64,000 bases of DNA from assembly GCF_020193575.1 (NCBI RefSeq), contig NZ_JADYVD010000002.1:1-64000 (forward strand). Direction: 5' to 3'. Positions 55,060 to 63,239 of the stretch are shown here, in pieces. The notes under the pieces were generated by a model. The model had not been told where the DNA came from. It worked only from the letters and a program-made list of their open reading frames with translations, and searched no databases. The stretch's first letter is position 1. Each line of letters opens with the position of its first letter. The stretch comes from Ensifer sp. IC4062. GTDB taxonomy: Bacteria; Pseudomonadota; Alphaproteobacteria; Rhizobiales; Rhizobiaceae. The position numbers and the translations under genes are program-made.

Positions 55060-55998
55060 ATGACCGAGCCCAACGCGAAGATCCCCGCCGAAAATACTGA
55101 TTCCGCCAAGGGGTTCGCTTTTGCGCTTTCGGCCTATCTGCTCTGGGGCTTCCTGCCATTCTTCATGAAGGCGGTGGCACACATCCCGGCGCCGGAAGTC
55201 GTCGCCCATCGCATTGTCTGGTCCGTGCCGCTTGCAGGCCTCGTTTTGCTGTCGCTCGGTCGCACGCAAGAGCTGAAGACGGCGCTCCGGTCCCCGAGCA
55301 TGCTGAGAATGGCGACACTCACCGCCGTGCTCATCACGATCAACTGGGGCATCTATGTCTGGGCGATCGGTGCCGGCCGCGCAATCGAGACTGCGCTTGG
55401 CTATTATATCAATCCGCTGTTTTCAATCTTCTTAGGGGCCGTCTTGCTGAAGGAACGGCCGAACGCGGCACAAATGGTGGCGATCGCACTTGCCGCTATC
55501 GCCGTTGCCGTGCTCGCGTTCGATGCCGGCGGCCTGCCGTGGGTGTCGATCGGACTTTGCATCTCCTGGGGCTTCTACGCCTTCTTCCGCAAGACGCTGC
55601 CGATCGGACCGAACCAGGGCTTCTTCTTGGAGGTTCTGCTGCTTAGCATTCCGGCAATCGGCTACATCCTTTGGCTCGAAGCCACTGGCCAGGGCCATTT
55701 TGGCGATACCGGTGTCGCCGATGTCCTGTGGCTGCTCTCCTGCGGCGTCGTCACGGCCGTGCCGCTGATGATTTATGCCAACGGCGCGAAGCTCTTGCGG
55801 CTCTCCACTATCGGTATCATGCAGTATATCGCCCCGACGATGATCTTCGTCATTGCGGTCTTCGTCTTCCACGAGCCCTTCGGGACCGCGAAACTCATCG
55901 CCTTTGCGCTGATCTGGGGCGCGCTCGTCGTCTATTCGGGGGCGATGCTCGCCGAAAGCAGAGCCCGTCGCGCGGCGCAACCGGCTCCGGCTGAGTAG
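55060..55998 (+). CDS. rarD: RarD-type EamA/DMT transporter
   Basis: A 312-residue inner-membrane protein with ten hydrophobic segments arranged as two EamA repeats. GFAFALSAYLLWGFLPFFMKAV, HRIVWSVPLAGLVLL, NWGIYVWAIGAGRAIETALGYYINPL and ISWGFYAFFRKTLPIGPNQG are characteristic of RarD. The substrate is unknown; the family name comes from chloramphenicol sensitivity in Pseudomonas. The start at 55060 follows CAGGAACC. It is convergent with the LOG gene, 20 nt away. Confidence 0.92.
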   Translation: MTEPNAKIPAENTDSAKGFAFALSAYLLWGFLPFFMKAVAHIPAPEVVAHRIVWSVPLAGLVLLSLGRTQELKTALRSPSMLRMATLTAVLITINWGIYVWAIGAGRAIETALGYYINPLFSIFLGAVLLKERPNAAQMVAIALAAIAVAVLAFDAGGLPWVSIGLCISWGFYAFFRKTLPIGPNQGFFLEVLLLSIPAIGYILWLEATGQGHFGDTGVADVLWLLSCGVVTAVPLMIYANGAKLLRLSTIGIMQYIAPTMIFVIAVFVFHEPFGTAKLIAFALIWGALVVYSGAMLAESRARRAAQPAPAE

Positions 55999-56018
55999 AA
56001 CAGCGCCGCGCGTCTTTT
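55999..56018. repeat. Remnant of mosaic repeat between rarD and LOG gene
   Basis: ACAGCGCCGCGCGTCTTTT matches the left arm of the second palindrome of the rhizobial mosaic repeat; the right arm is missing. It fills the gap between convergent stop codons. Confidence 0.5.
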
Positions 56019-56636
56019 CTAGAGCTTGGAAATGATCTCTGTCTCGCCCTCACGCCCTATCGCTGCGGCTGAGTCGAGAATTGCGGGGACGATGTCTTCT
56101 GCCCGCTCGATCACCAATGGCTGCACGAGATGGGCCGTGTGCACGAAGCCCTGATCGCGCATATGCTGCAACAGTTCCAGCATCGGGTTCCAGAAGCTGT
56201 TGATGTTGCCGAAGACCATCGGCTTCCTGTGGCGGCCGAGCTGCGCCCAGGTCATGATTTCGACGATTTCCTCAAGCGTGCCGATGCCGCCCGGCAGCGC
56301 CACGAATGCATCGGAACGCTCGAACATCGTGTGCTTGCGCTCATGCATATCGACAGTGACAACGAGTTCGTTGAGCTGTCCCAGCGAATGGCGGGTTGCT
56401 TCCTTGTCCATGAGGAATTCCGGAATGATGCCGGTAACCTCGCCGCCTGCCGCAAGTACGCCGCTTGCGACCGCGCCCATGATGCCGCGCGTGCCGCCGC
56501 CATAGACGAGGCGCAGGCCATGATCGGCGATCGATTTTCCCAATGTGCGCCCTGCCTGTATGTGGGCCGCATCTCGTCCAGGCTGAGAACCGCAATAGAC
56601 GCAGATCGATCGAATCGGGGTATTTTGCTTGGTCAT
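56019..56636 (-). CDS. LOG family protein (TIGR00730)
   Basis: A 205-residue Rossmann-fold protein of the LOG/lysine decarboxylase-like family. It has SICVYCGSQPGRD at the start, YGGGTRGIMGAVASGVLAAGGEVTGIIPEF, and the signature ALPGGIGTLEEIVEIMTWAQLGRH with PGGIGT and the catalytic glutamate. Proteins of this type are cytokinin riboside 5'-monophosphate phosphoribohydrolases, which release the free base from nucleoside 5'-monophosphates. In a plant-associated bacterium, cytokinin activation is possible but not shown. The start at 56636 (MTKQN) is preferred to 56651. Confidence 0.92.
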   Translation of the reverse strand: MTKQNTPIRSICVYCGSQPGRDAAHIQAGRTLGKSIADHGLRLVYGGGTRGIMGAVASGVLAAGGEVTGIIPEFLMDKEATRHSLGQLNELVVTVDMHERKHTMFERSDAFVALPGGIGTLEEIVEIMTWAQLGRHRKPMVFGNINSFWNPMLELLQHMRDQGFVHTAHLVQPLVIERAEDIVPAILDSAAAIGREGETEIISKL

Positions 56637-56850
56637 GGAGCCAAAAGACATTGCAGCGCAGCATCGGTCAAGAAAAATGAGGGAAAAAGCAGCGGCAATG
56701 AGGCCTGTACGAGACTTGGGCGCTTGTATGAAACTATAGGAAACGTTAGCAATTTCAGTAATACGTTGAAGAATTAGGACGAGTGGGCGGCTGTTGCGCT
56801 ATAATGGCAAAAAATGTCCGCGCCCGCGGGCCGATAAAAGGGGACATGCG

Positions 56851-56870
56851 CGGAGCATTGTATTGCTCCG
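56851..56870 (+). promoter_or_regulatory. Hairpin in the leader of the LysM gene
   Basis: CGGAGCA, TTGTAT, TGCTCCG: a perfect 7-bp stem, 18 nt before the start codon and just upstream of the ribosome binding site. It may influence translation or be a residual terminator; no T-run follows. Confidence 0.4.
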
Positions 56871-56888
56871 CCCCGTGTGGAGAGTAGC

Positions 56889-58607
56889 ATGATGAAGAAC
56901 AATGCCGGTTGGGTGGCGCTGAGCGTCTTGGCAGCCGCGACCGCCTTGATGGTTTTCGTGGTCCAGCCAAATCTGCGTGACGACGACAATGAGCAGCCCG
57001 CACAGACGACCGCGAGCGGCGGCCAGCCGGCCGAGACCAAACCGGCGGGCAAGGTCGAAAGCACTCCGGCCGCACCGGAGCAGGTGGCCACAAAGAACGC
57101 CACAAGCAATGCGACAGCCGGGGCGTCCAATCCCGCAAACTGGACGGTTCCGGGCTTCGACATTCTTCGCGTCGAACCCGATGGGTCGACCGTCATCGCC
57201 GGGCGCGCGCAGCCTGGCACCAAACTCGAAATCCTCAGCGGCAATATCGTTATCGGCACGGCGGACGTCGGTGCCGCCGGCGATTTCGCCGCCGTCTTTG
57301 ACAAGCCGCTGGTCGCCGGCGACCACCAGTTGACCCTGCGCAGTGTCGGTGCAGGCGGCGCAACCAAGACGTCCGAAGAAGTTGCGACGGTCTCGGTGCC
57401 GAAGGATTCAACCGGCCAGTTGCTGGCAATGGTGTCCAAGCCCGGCGAAGCGAGCCGCCTGATCACCACGCCTCAGATCGATGCGAAGCCGGCGGAGGTT
57501 GCTGTTCTGCCGAATGCACAGGGCGGTGAGCCTGCGGGCAAGCTCGAGACCCCGACCAAACCCGCTGGCGTTCCGGGTCTTCAGGTTACCGCCGTCGAGA
57601 TCGAGGGCGGGACGATGTACGTCGCCGGCAACGCGAAGCCTGGCGCGCTGGTGCGTATCTATGCCGATGACAAGTTCGTCGGCGAGATGAAGGCCGACGA
57701 CAAGGGCAAGTTCGTCGTCGACGGCTCGATCGAACTGGCTGTCGGCAGCCATATAATCCGAGCCGACATGCTGAACGAGGACGGCAGCAAGGTGGCGATG
57801 CGCGCATCGGTGCCCTTCGACCGACCGGTAGGCAGTCAGGTGGCAGCCGTAGCTGGCTCGCAGTCGGAGGCGGCGAGCGGCGGGTTTGATCGCTTGCGGA
57901 CCGAGGCGAGCAAGGCAGTTGCCTTGCTGAAGGGACTTTTCGCGGGTGGCAAACAACCCTCCGCCGAGCAGCTTGCGGCCGCCCGTTCGGCCACGGAATT
58001 CGCGCTGCAGTCGCTCGCCGACTTCAAACCCGCGGACAATGCAAACGAGGCGCTGGCGACCGCCGCCGCTGAAGCATCGAAAGCCGCGGCCGATGCACTG
58101 ACGGTGCTCAAGTCGTCACAGCAGGACCCGGAGAGCGTCGCGGACGCGCTTGCAAAGGTCCAGGCAACGATCGGTTCTGCGTTGACCCGGCCGAGTGCTG
58201 TCGCTGAGGCCGTGGTTGAGCCTGGAGCCACGACGACGGATGCCGCCGAGGCGGCGGTGCCGCCGTTGGCCGAAGGTACCGGCAGCGCTGCTGCAGCGCC
58301 GGCTTCCGAACACGCAGCGGCAACGGCACCGGTCGAGACCCCTGGGCAACCCACGACGATCGAGCAGGCTCCGCTCAAGGAGAGCAAGACTTCGGTGATC
58401 ATCCGCCGCGGCGACACGCTCTGGCAGATTTCGCGCCGCGTCTACGGCGCAGGGGTTCGCTACACGACGATTTATCTTGCTAACCGGGAGCAGATCGAAA
58501 ATCCCGACTTGATCCGTCCAGGCCAGGTTTTCGGTGTTCCCGACGAGGCGATGTCCGAAGACGAATCGCGGGCAATGCATCGCAAGCATCTGAAGCACGA
58601 AGAATAG
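56889..58607 (+). CDS. Ig-like repeat and LysM domain envelope protein
   Basis: A 572-residue secreted or membrane-anchored protein. An N-terminal hydrophobic anchor (AGWVALSVLAAATALMVFVV) is followed by a P/A/T-rich linker. Two Ig-like repeats of about 85 residues come next (the first opens FDILRVEPDGSTVIAGRAQPG, the second LQVTAVEIEGGTMYVAGNAKPG). Then a helical Ala-rich region (about 330-440), another linker, and a C-terminal LysM domain (SVIIRRGDTLWQISRRVYGAGVRYTTIY, about 510-560). LysM binds peptidoglycan. The arrangement is common in Rhizobiales; function unknown. GGAGAG precedes the ATG at 56889. Confidence 0.9.
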   Translation: MMKNNAGWVALSVLAAATALMVFVVQPNLRDDDNEQPAQTTASGGQPAETKPAGKVESTPAAPEQVATKNATSNATAGASNPANWTVPGFDILRVEPDGSTVIAGRAQPGTKLEILSGNIVIGTADVGAAGDFAAVFDKPLVAGDHQLTLRSVGAGGATKTSEEVATVSVPKDSTGQLLAMVSKPGEASRLITTPQIDAKPAEVAVLPNAQGGEPAGKLETPTKPAGVPGLQVTAVEIEGGTMYVAGNAKPGALVRIYADDKFVGEMKADDKGKFVVDGSIELAVGSHIIRADMLNEDGSKVAMRASVPFDRPVGSQVAAVAGSQSEAASGGFDRLRTEASKAVALLKGLFAGGKQPSAEQLAAARSATEFALQSLADFKPADNANEALATAAAEASKAAADALTVLKSSQQDPESVADALAKVQATIGSALTRPSAVAEAVVEPGATTTDAAEAAVPPLAEGTGSAAAAPASEHAAATAPVETPGQPTTIEQAPLKESKTSVIIRRGDTLWQISRRVYGAGVRYTTIYLANREQIENPDLIRPGQVFGVPDEAMSEDESRAMHRKHLKHEE

Positions 58608-58662
58608 TCCGCCTTTTGCCGGCAATCCATTGCGGCGAGAAGCATGCGGACCTATCTGTCAG

Positions 58663-58694
58663 AAAACGCGGCGTCTCCAAAAGGCGCCGCTTTT
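58663..58694 (+). terminator. Terminator of LysM gene
   Basis: GAAAACGCGGCG pairs with CGCCGCTTTTC around a short loop, giving a GC stem with A-tract/T-tract flanks, 56 nt after the stop codon. Confidence 0.65.
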
Positions 58695-58704
58695 CATTGA
58701 CGAT

Positions 58705-58806
58705 CTACAGCGCCGTGCGTCGTTTCAGACGCACAAAGGACGCTGTAGCACTTTGAGTTGGCGCATGTTTCCTTAAATCGGTTCCGATTTAGGGAAACAT
58801 GCAGCA
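58705..58806. repeat. Composite rhizobial mosaic repeat upstream of ABC exporter gene
   Basis: CTACAGCGCCGTGCGTCG...GACGCACAAAGGACGCTGTAG (58705-58746), then CACTTTGA, then GCATGTTTCCTTAAATCGG...CCGATTTAGGGAAACATGC (to 58802). The two palindromes occur in the opposite order and orientation compared with the copies at 32092 and 40939. It ends about 22 nt before the GTG start of the next gene. Confidence 0.88.
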
Positions 58807-58827
58807 GAATCGGAAGCGGACTGAGAC

Positions 58828-60720
58828 GTGGCACCCCAAGACCAGAGAAAGACGGTTTCCGCCAACACGAGCAATCCGTTGGAGACCATAGCGAACCTCT
58901 GGCCCTATATGTGGCCGGCCGATCGCGCAGATCTGAAAATGCGGGTGGTGTGGGCGACGGTGATCCTCGTGGTCGCGAAGGTCGTCCTTATCCTCGTCCC
59001 CTATTTCTTCAAGTGGGCCACCGACGCCCTCAACAGTGGGCCGGACGCGCTGGCCTCGCTGCCGCAGTTCCTGACCGGCGCGGTCATGCTGGTGCTCGCT
59101 TACAACCTGGCGCGTCTGCTGCAGGCGGGCCTGAACCAACTGCGTGACGCACTCTTTGCGAGCGTCGGCCAGCACGCTGTGCGGCAGCTTGCCTTCAGGA
59201 CCTTCGTCCACATGCATCAGCTCTCGCTCCGCTTTCATCTCGAGCGGCGCACGGGCGGGCTTTCGCGCATTATCGAGCGCGGAACCAAGGGCATCGAGAC
59301 GATTGTCCGGTTTACGATCTTGAACAGCGTGCCGACGCTGATCGAATTCCTGCTGACGGCTGTGATCTTCTGGTGGGGCTACGGCTTCAGCTATCTCTTT
59401 GTGACGGCCGTGACGGTTTGGCTCTACATCTGGTTCACAGTGCGCGCCAGCGACTGGCGCATCGCAATTCGTCGCTCGATGAACGATAGCGACACTGACG
59501 CGAACACCAAAGCGATCGACTCGCTCCTCAACTTCGAGACTGTCAAATATTTCGGCAACGAAGAGATGGAGGCCAAACGCTTCGACAAATCGATGGAGCG
59601 TTACGAGCGCGCCGCGACCCAGGTCTGGACTTCGCTCGGCTGGCTGAACTTCGGTCAGGCGTTGATCTTCGGCGCGGGTACCGCGGTGATGATGACGATA
59701 TCGGCGCTCGCCGTGCAGCGCGGCGATCAGACGATCGGTGATTTCGTCTTTGTCAACGCCATGCTGATCCAGCTTGCCATACCGCTGAATTTCATCGGCT
59801 TTGTCTACCGCGAAATCCGCCAGGGCCTGACCGACATCGAGCACATGTTCGATCTGCTCGATGTTCAGGCGGAAGTTGTCGATCGCGTGGACGCAAGGGA
59901 ACTGGCAATCGACAAGGGCGCGATTTCCTTCAGGGATGTGCATTTCGCCTACGATGCCGCCCGCCCCATCCTCAAGGGGATTTCCTTTGACGTTCCCGCC
60001 GGCAAGACAGTGGCGGTCGTTGGACCGTCCGGAGCGGGCAAGTCGACATTGTCGCGGCTGCTTTACCGCTTCTACGATGTTCAGGGAGGATCGATCACCG
60101 TCGACGGACAGGATGTTCGCGACGTGACGCAGAAAAGCTTGCGCGCGGTGATCGGCATGGTCCCGCAGGACACGGTGCTTTTCAACGATACGATCGCCTA
60201 TAACATCCGCTACGGTCGCATCGAGGCGTCCGAATCCGAGGTCGAGGCGGCTGCCGAGGCGGCGCAGATCGCTGATTTCATCCGCGGCCTTCCGGAAGGT
60301 TTCCGGGCCATGGTCGGCGAACGCGGACTGAAACTTTCAGGTGGCGAGAAGCAGCGCGTGGCGATCGCGCGCACGATTCTGAAGGCGCCGCCGATCCTGA
60401 TTCTCGACGAGGCGACATCCGCGCTCGATACCAAGACGGAACAGGAAATTCAGGCGGCACTGGACGTTGTGTCCCGCAACCGCACGACGCTCGTCATCGC
60501 CCACCGCCTGTCGACGGTTATCCATGCGGACGAGATCATCGTCCTGAAGGACGGCGTGATCGCCGAGCGCGGTACGCATGGGGAACTGATCGATCGCGAT
60601 GGCCTTTACGCTTCCATGTGGAGCCGCCAGCGCGAGGCAACACAGGCGGAAGAGCAGTTGAAGCGGGTGCGCGAGAGCGACGATCTGGGCATCATCGACC
60701 GCGGCCAGCCTGCTGCTTGA
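58828..60720 (+). CDS. Atm1-type ABC exporter (fused permease and ATPase)
   Basis: A 630-residue half-transporter of the ABCB7/Atm1/HMT1 group, which exports glutathione-linked sulphur or metal species. Six transmembrane helices occupy about residues 30-320, with LSFHLERRTGGLSRIIERGTKG and the YFGNEEMEAKRFD region typical of Atm1. In the ATPase, Walker A is GPSGAGKST, signature LSGGEKQRVAIA, Walker B ILILDEATSAL, then the H-loop in VIAHRLSTV. The start is GTG 58828, preceded by GGAAGCGGA. A mosaic repeat lies just upstream. Confidence 0.92.
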   Translation: MAPQDQRKTVSANTSNPLETIANLWPYMWPADRADLKMRVVWATVILVVAKVVLILVPYFFKWATDALNSGPDALASLPQFLTGAVMLVLAYNLARLLQAGLNQLRDALFASVGQHAVRQLAFRTFVHMHQLSLRFHLERRTGGLSRIIERGTKGIETIVRFTILNSVPTLIEFLLTAVIFWWGYGFSYLFVTAVTVWLYIWFTVRASDWRIAIRRSMNDSDTDANTKAIDSLLNFETVKYFGNEEMEAKRFDKSMERYERAATQVWTSLGWLNFGQALIFGAGTAVMMTISALAVQRGDQTIGDFVFVNAMLIQLAIPLNFIGFVYREIRQGLTDIEHMFDLLDVQAEVVDRVDARELAIDKGAISFRDVHFAYDAARPILKGISFDVPAGKTVAVVGPSGAGKSTLSRLLYRFYDVQGGSITVDGQDVRDVTQKSLRAVIGMVPQDTVLFNDTIAYNIRYGRIEASESEVEAAAEAAQIADFIRGLPEGFRAMVGERGLKLSGGEKQRVAIARTILKAPPILILDEATSALDTKTEQEIQAALDVVSRNRTTLVIAHRLSTVIHADEIIVLKDGVIAERGTHGELIDRDGLYASMWSRQREATQAEEQLKRVRESDDLGIIDRGQPAA

Positions 60721-60823
60721 TGATCGGTGGCGAGCGCGTGGCGTTTGACGCCAATCTTTCGACGTTGCCGGATTCCGGAATTCGCGCTAGGTCACGATCC
60801 ACGTCAATTCTGGAGTAGAGTTC

Positions 60824-61522
60824 ATGAGCTTGGTCAACACGGTACGCAACACGCTCGTTCCGGTGCACAAGGAAGGTTACCGCTTCATCGCGATCTTCTT
60901 CGTTGTTTCGCTGGTGCTTGGCTTACTGTGGGAACCGTTGATGTGGATCGGCTTCGTCTTGACTGCGTGGTGCGCCTACTTCTTCCGCGATCCCGAACGC
61001 ATGACGCCGATCGACGACGATCTCGTGATCAGCCCGGCCGATGGGCGCGTCTCCTCGATTGCCTTGGTGACCCCACCGGATGAATTGGGCCTGGGATCGA
61101 CGCCCATGCTGCGCATCTCGGTTTTCATGAACGTCTTCAATTGCCATGTGAACCGCGCTCCGATGAGCGGGACGGTGCGCCGCATCGCCTATCGGGCCGG
61201 CAGGTTCGTAAACGCCGAGCTCGACAAGGCAAGCCACGAGAACGAACGCAATGGCCTCGTCATCGAGACGAAACACGGCGAAATCGGCGTGATCCAGATT
61301 GCCGGCCTGGTCGCGCGGCGCATTCTCTGCTGGACCGCGCAAAACGCGTCGCTCGAAGCGGGCGAGCGCTTCGGCCTCATCCGGTTCGGCTCCCGGCTTG
61401 ATGTGTTTCTGCCGGAAGGAGCTGAGCCGCGCGTCAGCGTCGGGCAAACCGCCGTCGCCGGCGAAACGGTGCTCGCTGAATTCGGCTCCGCGAAGGGGCC
61501 GGTGGTCAGCCGCCGCGCATAA
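60824..61522 (+). CDS. psd: Phosphatidylserine decarboxylase proenzyme
   Basis: A 232-residue short-form (archaeal/alphaproteobacterial type) decarboxylase that makes phosphatidylethanolamine. After an N-terminal membrane region ([19 protein letters not shown]) come [43 protein letters not shown] and the C-terminal autocleavage site [13 protein letters not shown]. The serine of FGS becomes the pyruvoyl group. It is followed after 9 nt by pssA, forming the PE pathway pair. Confidence 0.95.
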   Translation: MSLVNTVRNTLVPVHKEGYRFIAIFFVVSLVLGLLWEPLMWIGFVLTAWCAYFFRDPERMTPIDDDLVISPADGRVSSIALVTPPDELGLGSTPMLRISVFMNVFNCHVNRAPMSGTVRRIAYRAGRFVNAELDKASHENERNGLVIETKHGEIGVIQIAGLVARRILCWTAQNASLEAGERFGLIRFGSRLDVFLPEGAEPRVSVGQTAVAGETVLAEFGSAKGPVVSRRA

Positions 61523-61531
61523 GGAGCCGTC

Positions 61532-62401
61532 ATGGAAGAGCCCCAGCACGAAAAGCCTACGGAAGCAGTGCAAACGGCCGCGGAGGTGGATGGATCGAAC
61601 GACAAGGCGCGCGGGCCGCGCCTGCGCGAAATTCCGCTGCGCCTGATGATCCCGAACATGATCACCGTGCTCGCGATCTGCGCCGGCCTCTCCGGCATCC
61701 GGCTTGCCTTCGAGAACCGCGTCGAGCTCGCCGTCGCGATGGTACTGTTTGCAGCGTTTCTGGACGGTATCGATGGACGGGTCGCCCGCCTGCTCAAGGC
61801 GACGTCGAACTTCGGCGGCCAGATGGATTCGCTTGCAGACATCATCAATTTCGGCGTCGCGCCGGCACTGGTTCTTTATGTCTTCGTGCTTGACCAGGCG
61901 CGGTCGATCGGCTGGATCGCCGCCTTGATCTACGCGATCGCCACCGGATTGCGGCTGGCGCGCTTTAACGTCATGGCCGAGCGCCAGGTCAAGGCATCCT
62001 GGCAGTCGGAATATTTCGTTGGTGTTCCAGCACCTGCCGGCGCCATGCTGGTGCTGCTGCCGGTCTATCTCGGTCTGCTCGGCCTTGCTCCGGACCGGCT
62101 GTTTGCGCTGATCGCTTCGGCCTACACGGTGCTGATTGCCTTTCTTCTGGTCAGCCGCCTGCCGGTCTGGTCCGGGAAGTCGGAGAACCGCGTGCGGCGC
62201 GATCTCGTCCTGCCGGCAATTCTCGTCGTCGTTTTCTATGTGGCGACGCTGATGACTTATACGTGGGAAACAATGGTGGTGACGGCGCTCGCCTACCTGA
62301 TCAGCCTGCCGTTTGGCGCGCGCTCGTGGCAGCGTAAATATGGCGATTGGCCGGCGCACCCGGCGCAGGGGGGCGATGGACTCCCGGGCGATAACGACTA
62401 G
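61532..62401 (+). CDS. pssA: CDP-diacylglycerol-serine O-phosphatidyltransferase
   Basis: A 289-residue multi-pass membrane enzyme that makes phosphatidylserine from CDP-diacylglycerol and serine, feeding psd. The CDP-alcohol phosphotransferase signature DGIDGRVARLLKATSNFGGQ followed by MDSLADIINFGVAP contains all the required aspartates (DG-x2-DGR-A-R-x8-G-x3-D-x3-D). Eight or so hydrophobic segments follow from LRLMIPNMITVLAICAGLSG. AAGGAG precedes the ATG. It is co-transcribed with psd and ends at a strong terminator. Confidence 0.95.
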   Translation: MEEPQHEKPTEAVQTAAEVDGSNDKARGPRLREIPLRLMIPNMITVLAICAGLSGIRLAFENRVELAVAMVLFAAFLDGIDGRVARLLKATSNFGGQMDSLADIINFGVAPALVLYVFVLDQARSIGWIAALIYAIATGLRLARFNVMAERQVKASWQSEYFVGVPAPAGAMLVLLPVYLGLLGLAPDRLFALIASAYTVLIAFLLVSRLPVWSGKSENRVRRDLVLPAILVVVFYVATLMTYTWETMVVTALAYLISLPFGARSWQRKYGDWPAHPAQGGDGLPGDND

Positions 62402-62430
62402 CTAGCAGGCGAGCCTCACGACAAAAAGAA

Positions 62431-62469
62431 GAAAGCCACCGCGGGTCTCCGCGGTGGCTTTCTCTTTTT
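62431..62469. terminator. Bidirectional terminator between pssA and SDR gene
   Basis: GAAAGCCACCGCGG and CCGCGGTGGCTTTC form a perfect 14-bp stem around GTCT, followed by TCTTTTTG on the plus strand and preceded by a run of A residues (AAAAAGAA) that gives T residues on the other strand. It serves both convergent genes. Confidence 0.93.
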
Positions 62470-62487
62470 GCTTTCGGTCGGCCGGAA

Positions 62488-63228
62488 TTATTCAGGCATT
62501 CGATAGTCGACGATCTTGTTTTCGCGAACCATGAACAATTTGCCGGTCTCGGTCTGGTCGGGCCCGAGAAGCGGCATCAGTGCCGCCGCGACCTCGGATG
62601 GATGCGGCACGGTCGCCGGATCTTCGCCGGGCATCGCCTGGGCCCGCATTGCGGTGCGCGTTGGTCCCGGATCGACGCTGAGAATGCGGAGCGACAGCCG
62701 TTGAGTTTCGTTCGCCCAGGTGCGTGCCAGCGCCTCGACGGCGGCCTTGGAAGCAGAGTAGGGCCCCCAGAACGGCTTGCACTTGTGCGCGGCACCCGAC
62801 GAGATAACAAGCGCACGGCCAGCGTCGGACTTGACGAGCAGCGGCTCGACTGAGCGGATCAGCCGCCAGGTCGCGGTGACGTTGATGGTCATCACCTTTT
62901 CGAACACCTTGGCCTCGACATGGCCGATTGGTGAAATCGTGCCGAGCACTCCAGCATTGGCAACGAGGATATCGAGTTTGCCCCAACGCTCGTGGATTGC
63001 TCCTCCGAGCTTGTCGATCGCCGCCATGTCCGCGAGATCGAAGGGGACGAGCGTGGCCGAACCGCCGACCGCCTTGATGGCATCGTCCAGTTCTTCCAGG
63101 CCTCCGACCGTGCGCGCGCAGGCGATGACATGCGCGCCAGCCTTGGCAAGTTCGAGGGCAGTGAAATAGCCGATACCGCGCGATGCGCCGGTGACCAGGG
63201 CGACCCGGTCTTTCAGATTGGGCGTCAT
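62488..63228 (-). CDS. Short-chain dehydrogenase/reductase
   Basis: A 246-residue classical SDR oxidoreductase. It has the NAD(P) motif TGASRGIGYFTALELAKAG near residue 14, LVANAGVLG, the catalytic serine in ALVISSGAAHK, and the YSASK motif (PYSASKAAVEALARTW), then DPGPTRTAMRAQA. Cofactor preference and substrate cannot be told; the arginine after GAS favours NADP weakly. It is 11 nt downstream of purF on the same strand, so the two are probably one transcript. Confidence 0.92.
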   Translation of the reverse strand: MTPNLKDRVALVTGASRGIGYFTALELAKAGAHVIACARTVGGLEELDDAIKAVGGSATLVPFDLADMAAIDKLGGAIHERWGKLDILVANAGVLGTISPIGHVEAKVFEKVMTINVTATWRLIRSVEPLLVKSDAGRALVISSGAAHKCKPFWGPYSASKAAVEALARTWANETQRLSLRILSVDPGPTRTAMRAQAMPGEDPATVPHPSEVAAALMPLLGPDQTETGKLFMVRENKIVDYRMPE

Positions 63229-63239
63229 TTGATTGTCTT

